DNA from: Tubiluchus corallicola
Lineage: Eukaryota; Priapulida; Priapulimorpha; Priapulimorphida; Tubiluchidae
Reading direction: 5' to 3'
Assembly: GCA_030141605.1 (NCBI GenBank)
Contig: JAQGDQ010000036.1
Span: 496,001 to 560,000 of the forward strand
Length of the DNA: 64,000 nt
Both the position numbers and the translations under genes were made by a program. Below are positions 12,451 through 23,574 of this stretch, piece by piece. Positions within the stretch are counted from its first letter, which is position 1. The number at the start of each line of letters is the position of its first letter. A model generated the notes under the pieces. It did no database searches. It had not been told where the DNA came from and was given only the letters and a program-made list of their open reading frames with translations.

Positions 12451-12776
12451 CAAAAATCTTGCTGTTCCGTTAACCTCAGTTTTATGATGATATCATGACA
12501 GCGGGTCTGGTGAAGCACCGACCCAAAGTACCGTCCCAAGAATTTCCACATAAAATTTACGCTTAGAAAGTATTTTTGTCCGAGTAGAAAGCTATGAAGT
12601 AACTGGAACTTCATTTAGCATAAGTAATCTCGTTTGGCCTTATCTTTGAATGTAGGCTGCTAGTGTTTCCTGGAGACAGTTTTATGTGCAAATTGAAACG
12701 AAGTCATATAAACAAGTGCCTTTCTTTTATAACATCCAGCTGTTGTTTTTGCCAAATGTTTAAATTTATTTGGAAG

Positions 12777-12929
12777 AATAAAATATTTGTTACATATTGC
12801 CTTCAAAACATGAAAATATTTACACAACTGAATGACAAGTTGCAGCTAGCTAGGAGCAGTTTTTACAATTTCTTTACGATACTTGCGTCTTTTTTACATA
12901 CAATAGCAGAAAATGATTGGTGCAATAAA
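12777..12929 (+). terminator. Candidate UNC93A polyadenylation signals
   Basis: Two AATAAA hexamers lie at 12777-12782 and 12924-12929, about 330 and 475 bases after the UNC93A stop codon. Either could end the transcript. No T/GT-rich downstream element is strong enough to choose between them. Confidence 0.45.
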
Positions 12930-14559
12930 AACTAACGAGTTCTCGCAGCAATGAGCATTGGGGCAGATGCACGTTATCACCGCACCGTCCTCGCGTAACA
13001 AAATTATAAGAACAGAGGAAATGGTGTCAAATATTCTCGTGGGACCTAAATAAGATTCCTTATAATTTATAAGTTAGAATGCTTTCTTATTTATTTTTAC
13101 ACCGATCATCAGTTAACGGTATCCACCCATCTCGCCAGCGGGACAGTTTGCTGTGGTACACTTTGCCCGTGGTAGGTATATACAGCACGTAGTTTATTGA
13201 CCAAATCAAATTACATGTATGCATGAACAATGATGTAAATGCCACAATCGATACATTAGTGATTTCAGACTAAAGGTCACTTCACGCGCATTTTCTACCA
13301 AAGGTACAGTATTACGCCTACAAGATGTACATTTAAATTTTTAAACCAAAGAACACAACGGCAAAGCTGCAAGTGAAACAGCTATGATGTTACATCATTT
13401 ATACAATTCGTTACGTCACTCACTTCATACAAACAACAAACAAGTCAACACTGAACGTGCAGAATTTCATGATATATTACGTAAGGATCGTGGTGCTCAA
13501 AGAGGTGAGTTAAATCAGCAAAGTTGTCGTAGCGGTTTCTTACAATTATATGTTAGGGGTCTACCACAAAAGCGTAGAACGTTACGTGTTTATTAAAATT
13601 ATGAAAGCACACGCGGACTCTATGTGAATGCAAATAAATTATATAGCCTTCTTTGCAAATTTTGTATATACGGCTGAAAATTAGACTGTCCCAGAAATTG
13701 TAACAGAAAGTCAAGTTGCGTCATCACTGATAATTTTCAGAGTATGCCCTAACATTACTCCAAGTGGGCTCTTCAACGAGTAAAAGAAAAGACGCTATGA
13801 CAATTTTCTTTAGTCCGCAATTACATGTAAACCCCAATGGCAACCTGCTGTAGAATGAGTCATCACGTCCAGAACGAACAAGCAAGACGCATCTTGTAAA
13901 CACATTTCCCTCGCACATCCAAGACGCATGCTTCTTGGACGAACATCTAGGACTCACCGTGTAAATAGGTCCTAAGAATTGGTAAACCGCACCTGCGTCG
14001 CATGGTTTAAAATCTGTCAGTGAGGCAAGTAAAACCAGGTCAGACACGCGGCTTGAGCATTTATTAAAAAGATTAAATTTTAGCATCTGTAGCAGTAGTT
14101 TTGATGTCTGCTTCTTTAACAAATGTCACATTGCTATATCAAGTAAGTATTAGCAAAATACAGAAGATCGCAAATCGTAAATGAATTCAGCCTAGAGATC
14201 ACGTAGATATTGTTACTAAAACGCCAATACGAGAACTGTGGCTCATTTTCCGAGAGTCAGCAGAATTTGTGGTTATTGTTTACTGAGGGAAAACAGCTGC
14301 AAATTATATACTCATTGCACGCCTCGGGAGAAAGCCTTAAATTTTTTTGTCCGATTTATGCAAAGTCTTTTGTTTGCTGCATTACTTAACAAAAATTATA
14401 TTATTACTATTATTATTATTATTATTAAGAATTCCTGGTATTTTTACGAAGTACATATCTTGCGCTATTGCTTAATGCTACAGACACTAGAATTCGTATA
14501 AGTAAGGTCAACTGCATGTGTAGTCTAAACATAGATAAAACAGCTGTGGAATAAATAGT
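12930..14559. other. Intergenic stretch with no recognised gene
   Basis: An open frame at 13724-14122 (-) of 132 codons has somewhat richer GC than its surroundings, but I recognise no family and see no supporting splice or codon signal. A short (ATT)n run lies at 14397-14426. Confidence 0.5.
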
Positions 14560-14999
14560 TTTCTTTGCAGTCTTATAAAGGTTTATTAAAATAATAATCT
14601 TCTAACCCAAAGGTTAAATTACATTACATTAAAAAGACAATTACACTAAGATTAAGCTTATTAAAATCGATTAAATCGCGATGTCACAATTTGTACAATA
14701 GTAATAAACTTGCCAATAATTAAAAAGTATTATGGTATAAAACTATTTTTAAAACGCTCAGTACGGCAAAGAAGTAAATGGTACATTACATGCTTATGAA
14801 GTATGCGCATGCGAGAATTGTGTTTAGGTAACAAATAGTGGAATCTGCAAAGATCATTTCTAGGTGCAGATAAAAATTCAATTTTAGGCAGGTGTAAAGC
14901 GTTTACATAGGGTGTGTAGAGGAAAATTAATCCTAAAATTCGTTTTTGGATTGACTCTAGTAACCATGTCTGTTCTATTGACAAGTTGTGAAGGTACAA
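14560..14999 (-). mobile_element. LINE fragment, C-terminal end of reverse-transcriptase ORF
   Basis: The minus-strand frame 14730-14999 reads like the tail of non-LTR retrotransposon ORF2: LLESIQKRILGLIF, then ALHLPKIEFLSAPRNDLCRF, and at the end LLCRTERFKNSFIP before the stop. In jockey/CR1-like LINEs the equivalent segment follows the polymerase domain (QSRLLESVQKRALRII... and CRTERFRNSFIPY-type endings). Below it, 14560-14729 would be the 3'UTR, AT-rich and ending near an AATAAA on the minus strand. The polymerase and endonuclease parts are absent, so this is a 5'-truncated copy. Confidence 0.7.
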
Positions 15000-17737
15000 A
15001 AAAAACTAATGTACTAATATGAAAATAGTAGCCATCGCTGAGTTTCGAGGTACGGAAGCGACCACAAAGCAGGTTCTCACCGGCAGTCTAACACGGGTTC
15101 GCCGAGCCACCTGTTTAGCTGAAATGAGAACTGTAGATCATTCCGACGGTTAGTAAGTCGTTTGCCGGATATGAAGCTCTGAATGAGACGCGTGGAGTAG
15201 GCACACTGGAGCAGTAGTGGAGAATTCGACAAACATAGCCACCTACACGCTGACATCGCGTGAATGAGTTCAGGGTGTTGAAGTTAGAAAGAGTCTGGAA
15301 GGTTGGTAGCATAAGCGGGTAGGAACCGTTTATTTCAGTATTATAGAGTATTTGATACGTGTTAAACACAATTATAATGTGAAATGACTATGTTGTTATA
15401 CCCAAATAAATATGTTAGGTAAAATCAGTTTGAGTCTAATAAATTTGAATCTAAATTATTAGACGTCACAGGATTATTCTTGAGCGTCTATTGAATGTTA
15501 ATGCTCAAAGTGATTTGAACAACAACGATATATAAACAGAACCAATCCCTGTCTAAGTATGACCCCGTAGAGATACCATAGGGTTCAGTGTGTGAATACC
15601 CCCTTACTTAACTGAAAATAAAAAAATGAAAAATAAAATTTATCCCTGACATAGAAAACAAACATAATAGTATACAAGTATAAACCATCAAAATAGAAAT
15701 AGGTGGTTTCCGAATCGGTCACCCTAAACGAGTATGAATAAGGCCAAAGATTTTGATAATCGTGTGTCCTTGATTTCTCTTTTTCCTCCATTAGAGTCAA
15801 ATTTATTTGTCAGCAGCAGTTTGTACATGTTAATTGCTCGCCAGATGGTAAAACGGAGCAACTTTGTATTTTGCAGTTCCTGTGATGTATTTTGTACAAT
15901 GATGGAAATAATAAATTCGCAATACAAACCATATTTATTATTGTTTCTGTGAATGACAGCACGTCACGAGATCACAACTATAAAATGTATCATTGTATTA
16001 ATCATGCAATTGTCAGGAGGGTGTCGTCTTGCATCCTTAACCTGTATTTGCACTAAGATTCGCTGATAATTGATATTTGCTCTTTTAAGTTTAGATGCAT
16101 GCTCCGTAATAGGCTTGTACTATATACACGGTTAGCCTTTTTATTCCTAAAACAATAAAGGAACTTGGAGTCGGGGAGGTACAGGCAAACTTCTAACAAA
16201 TTACGCTGGTCTTCTGATACGATAAGATAGATCTTCTGGATTATGATAAGAAAAACGTCAGCTGTTAAACAAGGTAATTTTAACTTTAGATGAAATACTA
16301 AGTACTGTAAACTGTGAATAAATTATGATCACTTCGAACTGGAGGAAAATCAATTATTGTGTTCACATAATGAAACTAAATACGGGGTTACAGTAGCACT
16401 TAGTTAATTAGGCTAGTAGGAATACCCCTAAAATCCTGATTCCAAGGAATTAGTCCTATTTGTAACATAATCCTTTTTTATTTTTTCCAAATCAGTATGC
16501 TATGTAGTATTGCAGAAAAATTAAATCCAATGAAATGGCCTTGAGGAAAGTTCTTAGAGCCGGTTGAATTGTAGGCCCAGATAAGTACTTGCAAACGTAC
16601 AAATTTGGCATGGTAGAATGAGACTATACGATGCTGTACCCATGTAAGATTTGAGAGTTGACTTTATTAGTATTAAGCCCATGTCACACAGAAAAATTCG
16701 TAAGGAGCAAGCCATAATCCATAATCTGTAAGCCACGAGGCTTCTCCACTTTCCGTAAGGCGCACGTCGTAATCCGCGGTATGCGCCTTGCTCTGTGAGG
16801 CACGAAACTATGATAGGGCCAAGATACTATAGGATAATAGTTAATAAAATTTTACTCATTACGGAATAACAGTCGCATACATTGTATAATACTGGTAAGC
16901 TACCTCCTGCATGTAGTGTACACTTCTTTATGTGCTTGGTATAAACTACAAAATACACAGGCCAAATCAAAATTTGCGTAGTTCTACCCCTACATTTACG
17001 GAAGCATGGGATATAAGACATGCTACGCATCAAATCGAATCAATCAATAGATGGAAAAACAGCTTGGGAAACCTTGATTTTCACCATGAATAATAACAAA
17101 TCTTAATACTGATAACAAATCTTAACACAGAAGAGAAACAACAGTTGTTATAGTAACAATGTGAAAATTGTTTATCTTAGCAAACTCTATAACAGTAGCT
17201 GTAGTAAAAAACAAAATATTGTTCTGCACACTACTCGCCTTTAGTTACTGAACTGTCAACAATTTGTTGCACAAAACCATCCGAATCTTGCAATTGGAAA
17301 AATGCTGTCTTTATTATAAGAAGTGAATGTAAAATGGGTGTATAATGCACTTAACTAGCAACTAATGTAAAAGGGCTGGCTGGCATACACTGATTCTTTT
17401 TTGGAATTTGTATTGTCCTGTGTTGTGTACATGATTAAAATGGGTTCAGTTCAGTAAAAGCTGTGGTTTTTATCTATACTTTTATCTGTTAAATGGGCAT
17501 TTAAATGTCTTCAATATTCACATTCCTCGTCATTTCTTCATTTTTGGTATTTAAGCAATTGCTTTTGTCACAATTGCATAAAAGCATACAAGCAGAACCT
17601 GACAGTTTGCAACTCATTTATCATAGAACATTTTTGCAGTTGGATAAGTAATTGATGTACCTTTTGTAAGCATTTTACAGAATCTATACAAATTTTTAGT
17701 TAATGTAAAGTAACATAAATCTTCAATTGTTCTTATA
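15000..17737. other. Intergenic stretch with no recognised gene
   Basis: Open frames here are short and mutually overlapping. Bases 16690-16800 hold two related blocks beginning GTAAGG and containing GCC/GTCATAATCC, then CACGAGG, which may be a decayed repeat. Bases 15030-15260 are noticeably richer in GC and CG dinucleotides than their neighbours, without any recognisable coding content. Confidence 0.5.
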
Positions 17738-18669
17738 CAATTTTCCTAGGCATTATATATAATGTTAGTATTACTTAAGGGAATGTGTATGTCATGATTC
17801 GACTGTTTGCAACTTTGTGTGGCAAATACATTTGTTGGCCTTTTCTCATGTCCGAGAACTTCCAGTGTCATTCCTCTTCTTACATGGAGATGTTGATCAC
17901 ACAGAAGACCAATTCTAGCACAAAACATGCTTTGACCCAGGTAGCATTCCAAACGTTTTGGCGGTGCAGTTGAGTTTGTCGAGTTTTTTGGCTTCAAAAT
18001 GCCCAATTCCATTGTGGATGGTATGATGACAGTGGTAATGCTGTTAGGCTTAGTTTTCGATTTGACTTTGTTTCCTGTTTATTTGCGTGCAATCTTTGAC
18101 CAGTTGCAAGTTCAGTGAAGAGATTTTCATGAGGAAGCTTGGTCTTCTCCATTATGATGACATGTCGTGACCAATGAAGACATTGTTCCGTGATGGTGGA
18201 CTCTTTCAAAGCAGCGATCTTTGCCCTTAATGACTGGTTTTGTAAGTTTCCAAAAGGCCAAATTAGCTGTTCCTATTCGATGCTCAAGAACCTTTTTCGG
18301 AAGTGTATTTGTTGCAAAAAAACAAATAGCCACTGGAAACAAACTGGAAATTGGGCCACCTGGTTGAGCAACATGCCAGAGATGATGATGTTGCATCCAC
18401 TGGCAATAAAACAATTAAATCATCGACTTATTTGAACTGCTCACTTAATTTAGTAGACTGACTAAGTTGTTTTTGCATTCCATACAATGCTTAGGTAATG
18501 TACAAACTATCTAGGAAAGTTTGATTCAACACTAATTATGTCCATTTTACACTAAAGCTGCCAGTAGCTATTATATAAAACGTCTAGGTAAAGTGTGAAA
18601 GAGTCACAGCTCAAAGATTTATTTCAACTTTTCCTAAAATGCATAGATGTGGTATGAAATGCCTAGGAA
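17738..18669. mobile_element. Candidate repeat unit bounded by inverted CCTAGGCATT motifs
   Basis: The left end (17741-17753) contains TTCCTAGGCATT and the right end (18658-18669) its reverse complement AATGCCTAGGAA, a perfect 12-base inverted pair about 930 bases apart. Further copies of the motif (CTAGGWAAAGTGT-like) lie at 18511 and 18583. The interior has minus-strand frames (17746-18012, 17994-18209, 18127-18414) that follow one another through frameshifts and look like a decayed coding region. I do not recognise the protein. No target-site duplication was seen. Confidence 0.4.
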
Positions 18670-19399
18670 TTTTTTAAAATCAGTAAGTTTTACACATTGC
18701 CTGTAATATATGCTCCACTAAATTAGCAACAACTAATATATCAACACAAAAAAAATCAATATCTTTTTATTTACCAAAATGAATTTTTAGTAGTTTACAT
18801 AGAAAAAATTCTTGATGACTAAGAAGAGAAATAAATGTGGGATTTTTGGAAAAAAGTCAAATTTCCGGCAACAAAATCAATTATTTGCTAATAGTAATTA
18901 ATCTTGTAAGCTGCAGAATCTCTAGTACATGTAATTACAAGTCTGTCATTATACAAGTTATAAAAACCTTTTAAATACCAAAATCATTAAACACTTATGA
19001 TAAAAAATTACAATTCCTAATTTCAGAACTCTGGTGCTGTAACATTAAAGCCACTGTCCATCAAATGAATCTTCCATATTAGAATTGATAAACTTTCTGT
19101 GAAAATGAGATGCAAATACTATATGATTCCGTGGCACTAGATGATGGATGTAACACTGCTAAGAAGTTTCTGGAAAAGAGAAAAATTTCAATATCATTTA
19201 CATTCACTAATAAATTATAGGTAAGTGTAGTGGTTCTCAGTGATCCAGGATTAAAGTACTATTTAATGGTTAACTCTATCATAGATGTACTTGGATATTG
19301 CAGTGGGAAAGCCCAAAAAGAAGCGATGCTTTCCAGTGCTCCCTGGTGTTCAACATTTAGAAAAATGCTGCAGTGCTTCTATAGGGGTATTATAGGGAG
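18670..19399. other. Intergenic stretch, nothing recognised
   Basis: AT-rich, with only short open frames, none with family resemblance. Confidence 0.5.
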
Positions 19400-19593
19400 T
19401 TTAGGCGACACATTTCTACATTTTGAAATTTTTCCAGAAATTACAATTCCAAACAGTTGAGCGGTAAGCTTTGAGTGCATAATTATTGTTTAAGTGACAC
19501 ATTTCTATGTTTTGGAATTTTTTTCAAAAATTATAATTCCAAACAGTTAAGAAGTAAGTTGCAACTGTTTAAACTTTGAGTGCATAATTATTG
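19400..19593. repeat. Tandem duplication of an about 90-base unit
   Basis: Copy one (19400-19488) and copy two (19489-19593) both run from TTTARGYGACACATTTCTA to TTTGAGTGCATAATTATTG. They differ by scattered substitutions and an extra segment of about 16 bases in the second copy. A short AC/AT microsatellite follows at 19675-19712. Confidence 0.8.
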
Positions 19594-19894
19594 AAAGCAC
19601 AAAAGAATGCAAAATTTGATAACCACATAGAGATGGCAAACTTTCAGCTACACAGTTATCTGATTAGGAGACATATACATATATACACACACGCACACAC
19701 ACACATATATGTTGTACAATAAACATTTGGACTATATAAATAATATCTTCATGTTGTTTAAAGAATAAAGTTTTTACTTTAAATGTTCAAATGACTCATA
19801 CAGAACTGTGCATGTTGATTGTTAGACAATATCACTACATTATGAACCTTCTATACGGTATAATCTTTTAAACAAGATGAGGCTAATTTTCAAT

Positions 19895-21666
19895 TTACTT
19901 ACTAATCATTTTTCCCCCTTCCCATTTTACTGCTTTTGCAGACATTTCTTCCCTCTTCATAGCTTCCACTCTATATTCAGGCTTCAAAACTCTCCGTACA
20001 GCCTTTGCAGCAATTTGTGAATATCTGATATAGCTGAAACGTAAACATAAATGTAAGGCATTACATAAATCAGTCATTACTTTACTTTTTAATTTACTTT
20101 TCTTTGCAGCTAATCAATCGACTAGCCATGTTCGTCTGTTGGTTGACTCTGACTCACTAATTAAGAATTTTTTCCAATCTGTATTCGAAGTTTTGTGCCA
20201 TTTGCAACTGACTTGCTGCTTATAACTAACCATGCTGACTCTAGAACACAGATGCAAAAACATTGCATGGTTGCGATTAGTCTTCTATATAAAAAGTACA
20301 TGGCATATAGATGTATATTAAAATTGCTTGCAGTAAACTTGCAAAGCCAAGTTTGATGTCACTAAAATTCTCATTTTTACTCAGCTAATAATTTTTAGTG
20401 AATTTTTAAAAATTAGGAAAGACTTTTGATACAACCATTGTAAATGCGTGTCAATTACTTTAGAAAGTGAAAGGCAAAATACCACATTATGCAAAACAAT
20501 TGCTAACATTTGAATAAGGAAATGCCCAATGAATATACACATCTCCTAATGTTGTTCTATGCTGGTTTTTTCGGATCCGATACAACAACAGTATCAATCT
20601 AATACTGATCCTCATTTTGGCTAGAATCAGCTCTCGATGTGCAAGAAACATGTTATGTATAGCTAACCGCTTATACTAGTCTAGTGATGGGGTGATTTAA
20701 TTATTAAGATTAATCTCAACTACCTTAAAAAAAGACTAACTGTATCACCAAAAACTTAACAATCAAATTAATCACGTATGATTAATACTTGTACATATTT
20801 CCACTAAGTCACTTTCGCTTAAGCATGATGTGGCCTGTATTTACAGCACGACTCATCAGCTGCTAGGCCTGTATGAGTCGCCAACAACAGCGAACATCAG
20901 GCTAGGTTCGTCTGAAGGTTAATAAGCTTACACTTATACTGTGTGTTGCTATACTATCTTATTCACTGAACATCAATAAACTTTGCCAACCTAACAAGGT
21001 AGGCAAACTGGATAAAAAAGCTTTTTACATTACACGAGTTAGATAATTTTGATCGTTGATTGCTGTTTTGCCTGAAATATAAATTTGCACTCACATGCGC
21101 TTTTGCCTTTTTTGAATGTTTGGAAGTCCAAGCAGATAAAATTGATTGACATTTAGGTAAATACAGGTAATTTGATACATCTGGAAATATTTAAATTTTG
21201 CTAAATATTGGGGTATTCAATACTTAATATCGGGTTTCAGACAACACTACCACCTCCTTATGGCCACTGGATGCAAATATCACAACTAGCATTTAGATAG
21301 GCAGATAAATTCTTTGTATTCAATTGACAAGCAAATGAATACAAAATGTACACTGCCACAAACAACAACTTATACTTTCTCTCAAATTATTTATTTACTG
21401 ATTTAAAATAAGAATAAATTAATCAGGGTCAACTGAATTTATTTTACAGATCGATATCTTTTATGATAGGGATGGTGCATGACACATAACATTACCGTTT
21501 ATGTGACAATATTGATAGTTTCTTGCGATGTATTGAATGTAATAAAGAAACTCAAAAATTCAAAAAACTCACTGTCACTCAGTGTCAGAAAATAAACACA
21601 CAATTTCAATTAATCTACTAGTAACAAAAAACTTTACTTTAATCCTGCTTGTCGCCAAAAGGTCAT
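19895..21666 (-). CDS. ATP5F1E: ATP synthase F1 subunit epsilon, mitochondrial
   Basis: Two exons on the minus strand, 21638-21666 (start ATG, MTFWRQAGL) and 19895-20033, are joined by a phase-2 intron (donor GTAAAG, acceptor TTTCAG) to give 55 residues. The subunit sits at the foot of the F1 central stalk with gamma and delta and is needed for a stable rotor. The match is to the animal epsilon family, whose human member is 51 residues: a W-R-Q-A-G-L start, then YIRYSQIAAKAVRRVLKPE, then basic residues and a KW motif. No transit peptide is seen, as in other animals. The sequence ATTAGTAAGT at the 3' end of exon 2 contains a good donor, so a third exon replacing the last two residues is possible. 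The gene lies head to head with ZC3H18. The first coding exon is only 29 bases and is identified from the recalled family sequence. Confidence 0.88.
20034..21637 (-). other. ATP5F1E intron, no further feature
   Basis: The single 1.6-kb intron between the two ATP5F1E coding exons. It is AT-rich and I see no nested gene or clear mobile element. Confidence 0.7.
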
Positions 21667-23537
21667 TTTTAAGTAGTTTTCGGATAATGAATTGGTGCTG
21701 CCTGTTCAAAAAAATGAATTTATCAAAATTTTCAATACAGGCAAAGCTCTACAACACGCTTCCACTTCAAGTACAGCCGGGGTCGCAAGCCGCAGTGCAA
21801 TATTAGCACATTAACGTGCCATTCCACACAGTACCCATACTATACTTCTGAGTCTTGCGTTATCTGCTACGAGTCTATGACCAAGACAAAATTGAAAACA
21901 TTGCGATTAAATTTTACAATAATTTAATTATGTACAGTTTTGTCTGAAATGATGTGAGGGTTATTATAAAAGGATAAGTACTTTATTGCAACAATATATC
22001 AGCTAAAGTGTTGTGATTAACTGTTTCCATTAGTGATGAAAGCCTTTTAAACAGATCATAAAAACAATAATTATTATTTTAACACTAATAACATTATAAG
22101 CTTATTACTTATAACAATAATATACAAATTAAAAAAGTAATGTGGATTGTCAGTTATTCAAAAAGAATTAATTTGTCAGCAGTCATCGTCACAATAAGAG
22201 CACATCACACTTTTATATGATGCAAAGTGTAAATAATGTTTTGTTATTTGATGAGGGGTATTAAAACGACGATTAAGTAACAACAGTATGAAACAACCTG
22301 TTTTAGCTAGGTATTGCTTTAACAGCAGAAAATCTATTGTGCCATCAATACTTACAGTGGACACTTCATGCATGCAATCTTGGGCTTACAATCAGACTTG
22401 AAGAGATTACAGTCAAACTGCACAAAGGTATCCTCCACATTTCTTGAAGATGTTTTTTGAAAAGATTGTGTTTTAAACACATTCTTGGGTTAATTCTATT
22501 ATCTTACCCTAGTCTTTCAGGACGTATTTGGAAGAGAGGTTGGATATATTATGTGACCAGTTAGTTTATAAAAAAATAAATTCTAAAGTTTTTGAGGTTC
22601 TCTACTTATAATCCATAAGATTAAAGGTGTGCAACAGCACAAAGCTTTCACGTGAAACATTGAATATACGATGGATTAGGCATTACTCGAGAGCGTCAAG
22701 GCGTTTATATTAGTTTTGAACGCTTTGATGTAACGAATTGTTTTACTTTCTTACTTGATCATTAATGTAGGAAAAATGTTAAGTTAGTAAAGTTACACCC
22801 TTAAGTTAGATTAAGCTACATTATGTTTTTATTATAAAATAGTTACATTACTTACTGCAGTTAAATTTATAATATTTGTTGCAATTACGAAAATGTAGAT
22901 ATTTGGGTTACACGGGCGTCGCACGGTAAGTCGGGTAACGTGAAAGGAGGTATGATAACAAACGAAACCGAATAGAAAACTGGGCTGCTTTTAGATATCG
23001 TGCAGCATTGTGCCTATGTGGGCGACTAGTCATACTATTGGCCTCTTGAGTCTTGAAAAAGTGTTATGATATGAAAATATTTCGCAGCTTTTCATTTCAG
23101 ACTCTGCGCTTTTTTCTGTCATTGTTGATCCTGAATATGAGGATGACAAGATTCCTTTCTCTATTGTCTAATAATTGTAAACTTAATTAAGACAGCAGTA
23201 CGTACTGGCTTAGTATGTTAGCTGTCTGTAGCCTGAGTGTGTGATAATGGGCTAAAGTTAAACGGCTGGTATAAACTAGATAGGTTTAGGACTTTTCGTC
23301 TGATTTTCCACGAAAATATTGAATTTAGGCGTTCAAAGATTATTCTTTGAGTAAAGAAATTCTGAATGAATTAGTTTTATATGTTGGCTATTTAAATTTA
23401 GTACCGAGTGGTATGTTAATTTGTAAATTTGCTTTGTAAATTATTATTGAACGATATAATTAATTTGTACATTCGCATGTTACTGTTAGCCACATCTGTA
23501 TATTAATTATGCTTCTAAGCTTTGCTGTGTTTTTCAG
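21667..23537. promoter_or_regulatory. Shared upstream region between ATP5F1E and ZC3H18
   Basis: The two divergent genes are separated by this stretch, so promoters for both should lie here. Around 22910-22950 there is a small CG-containing patch with a strong donor (GTAAGT at 22926), which could close a non-coding first exon of ZC3H18; the matching acceptor would be the TTTTTCAG ending at 23537. No TATA box or other core motif could be assigned with confidence. A minus-strand frame at 22176-22373 is probably chance. Confidence 0.4.
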
Positions 23538-23574
23538 AACAGTTCTGTATAGGTGTTTTTATAAATCGCTCATC

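Noticed and set aside
13724-14122. 132-codon frame on the minus strand
   Set aside because: Relatively long, but no recognisable family, no conserved motif and no clear exon boundary; kept only as a note in the intergenic entry.
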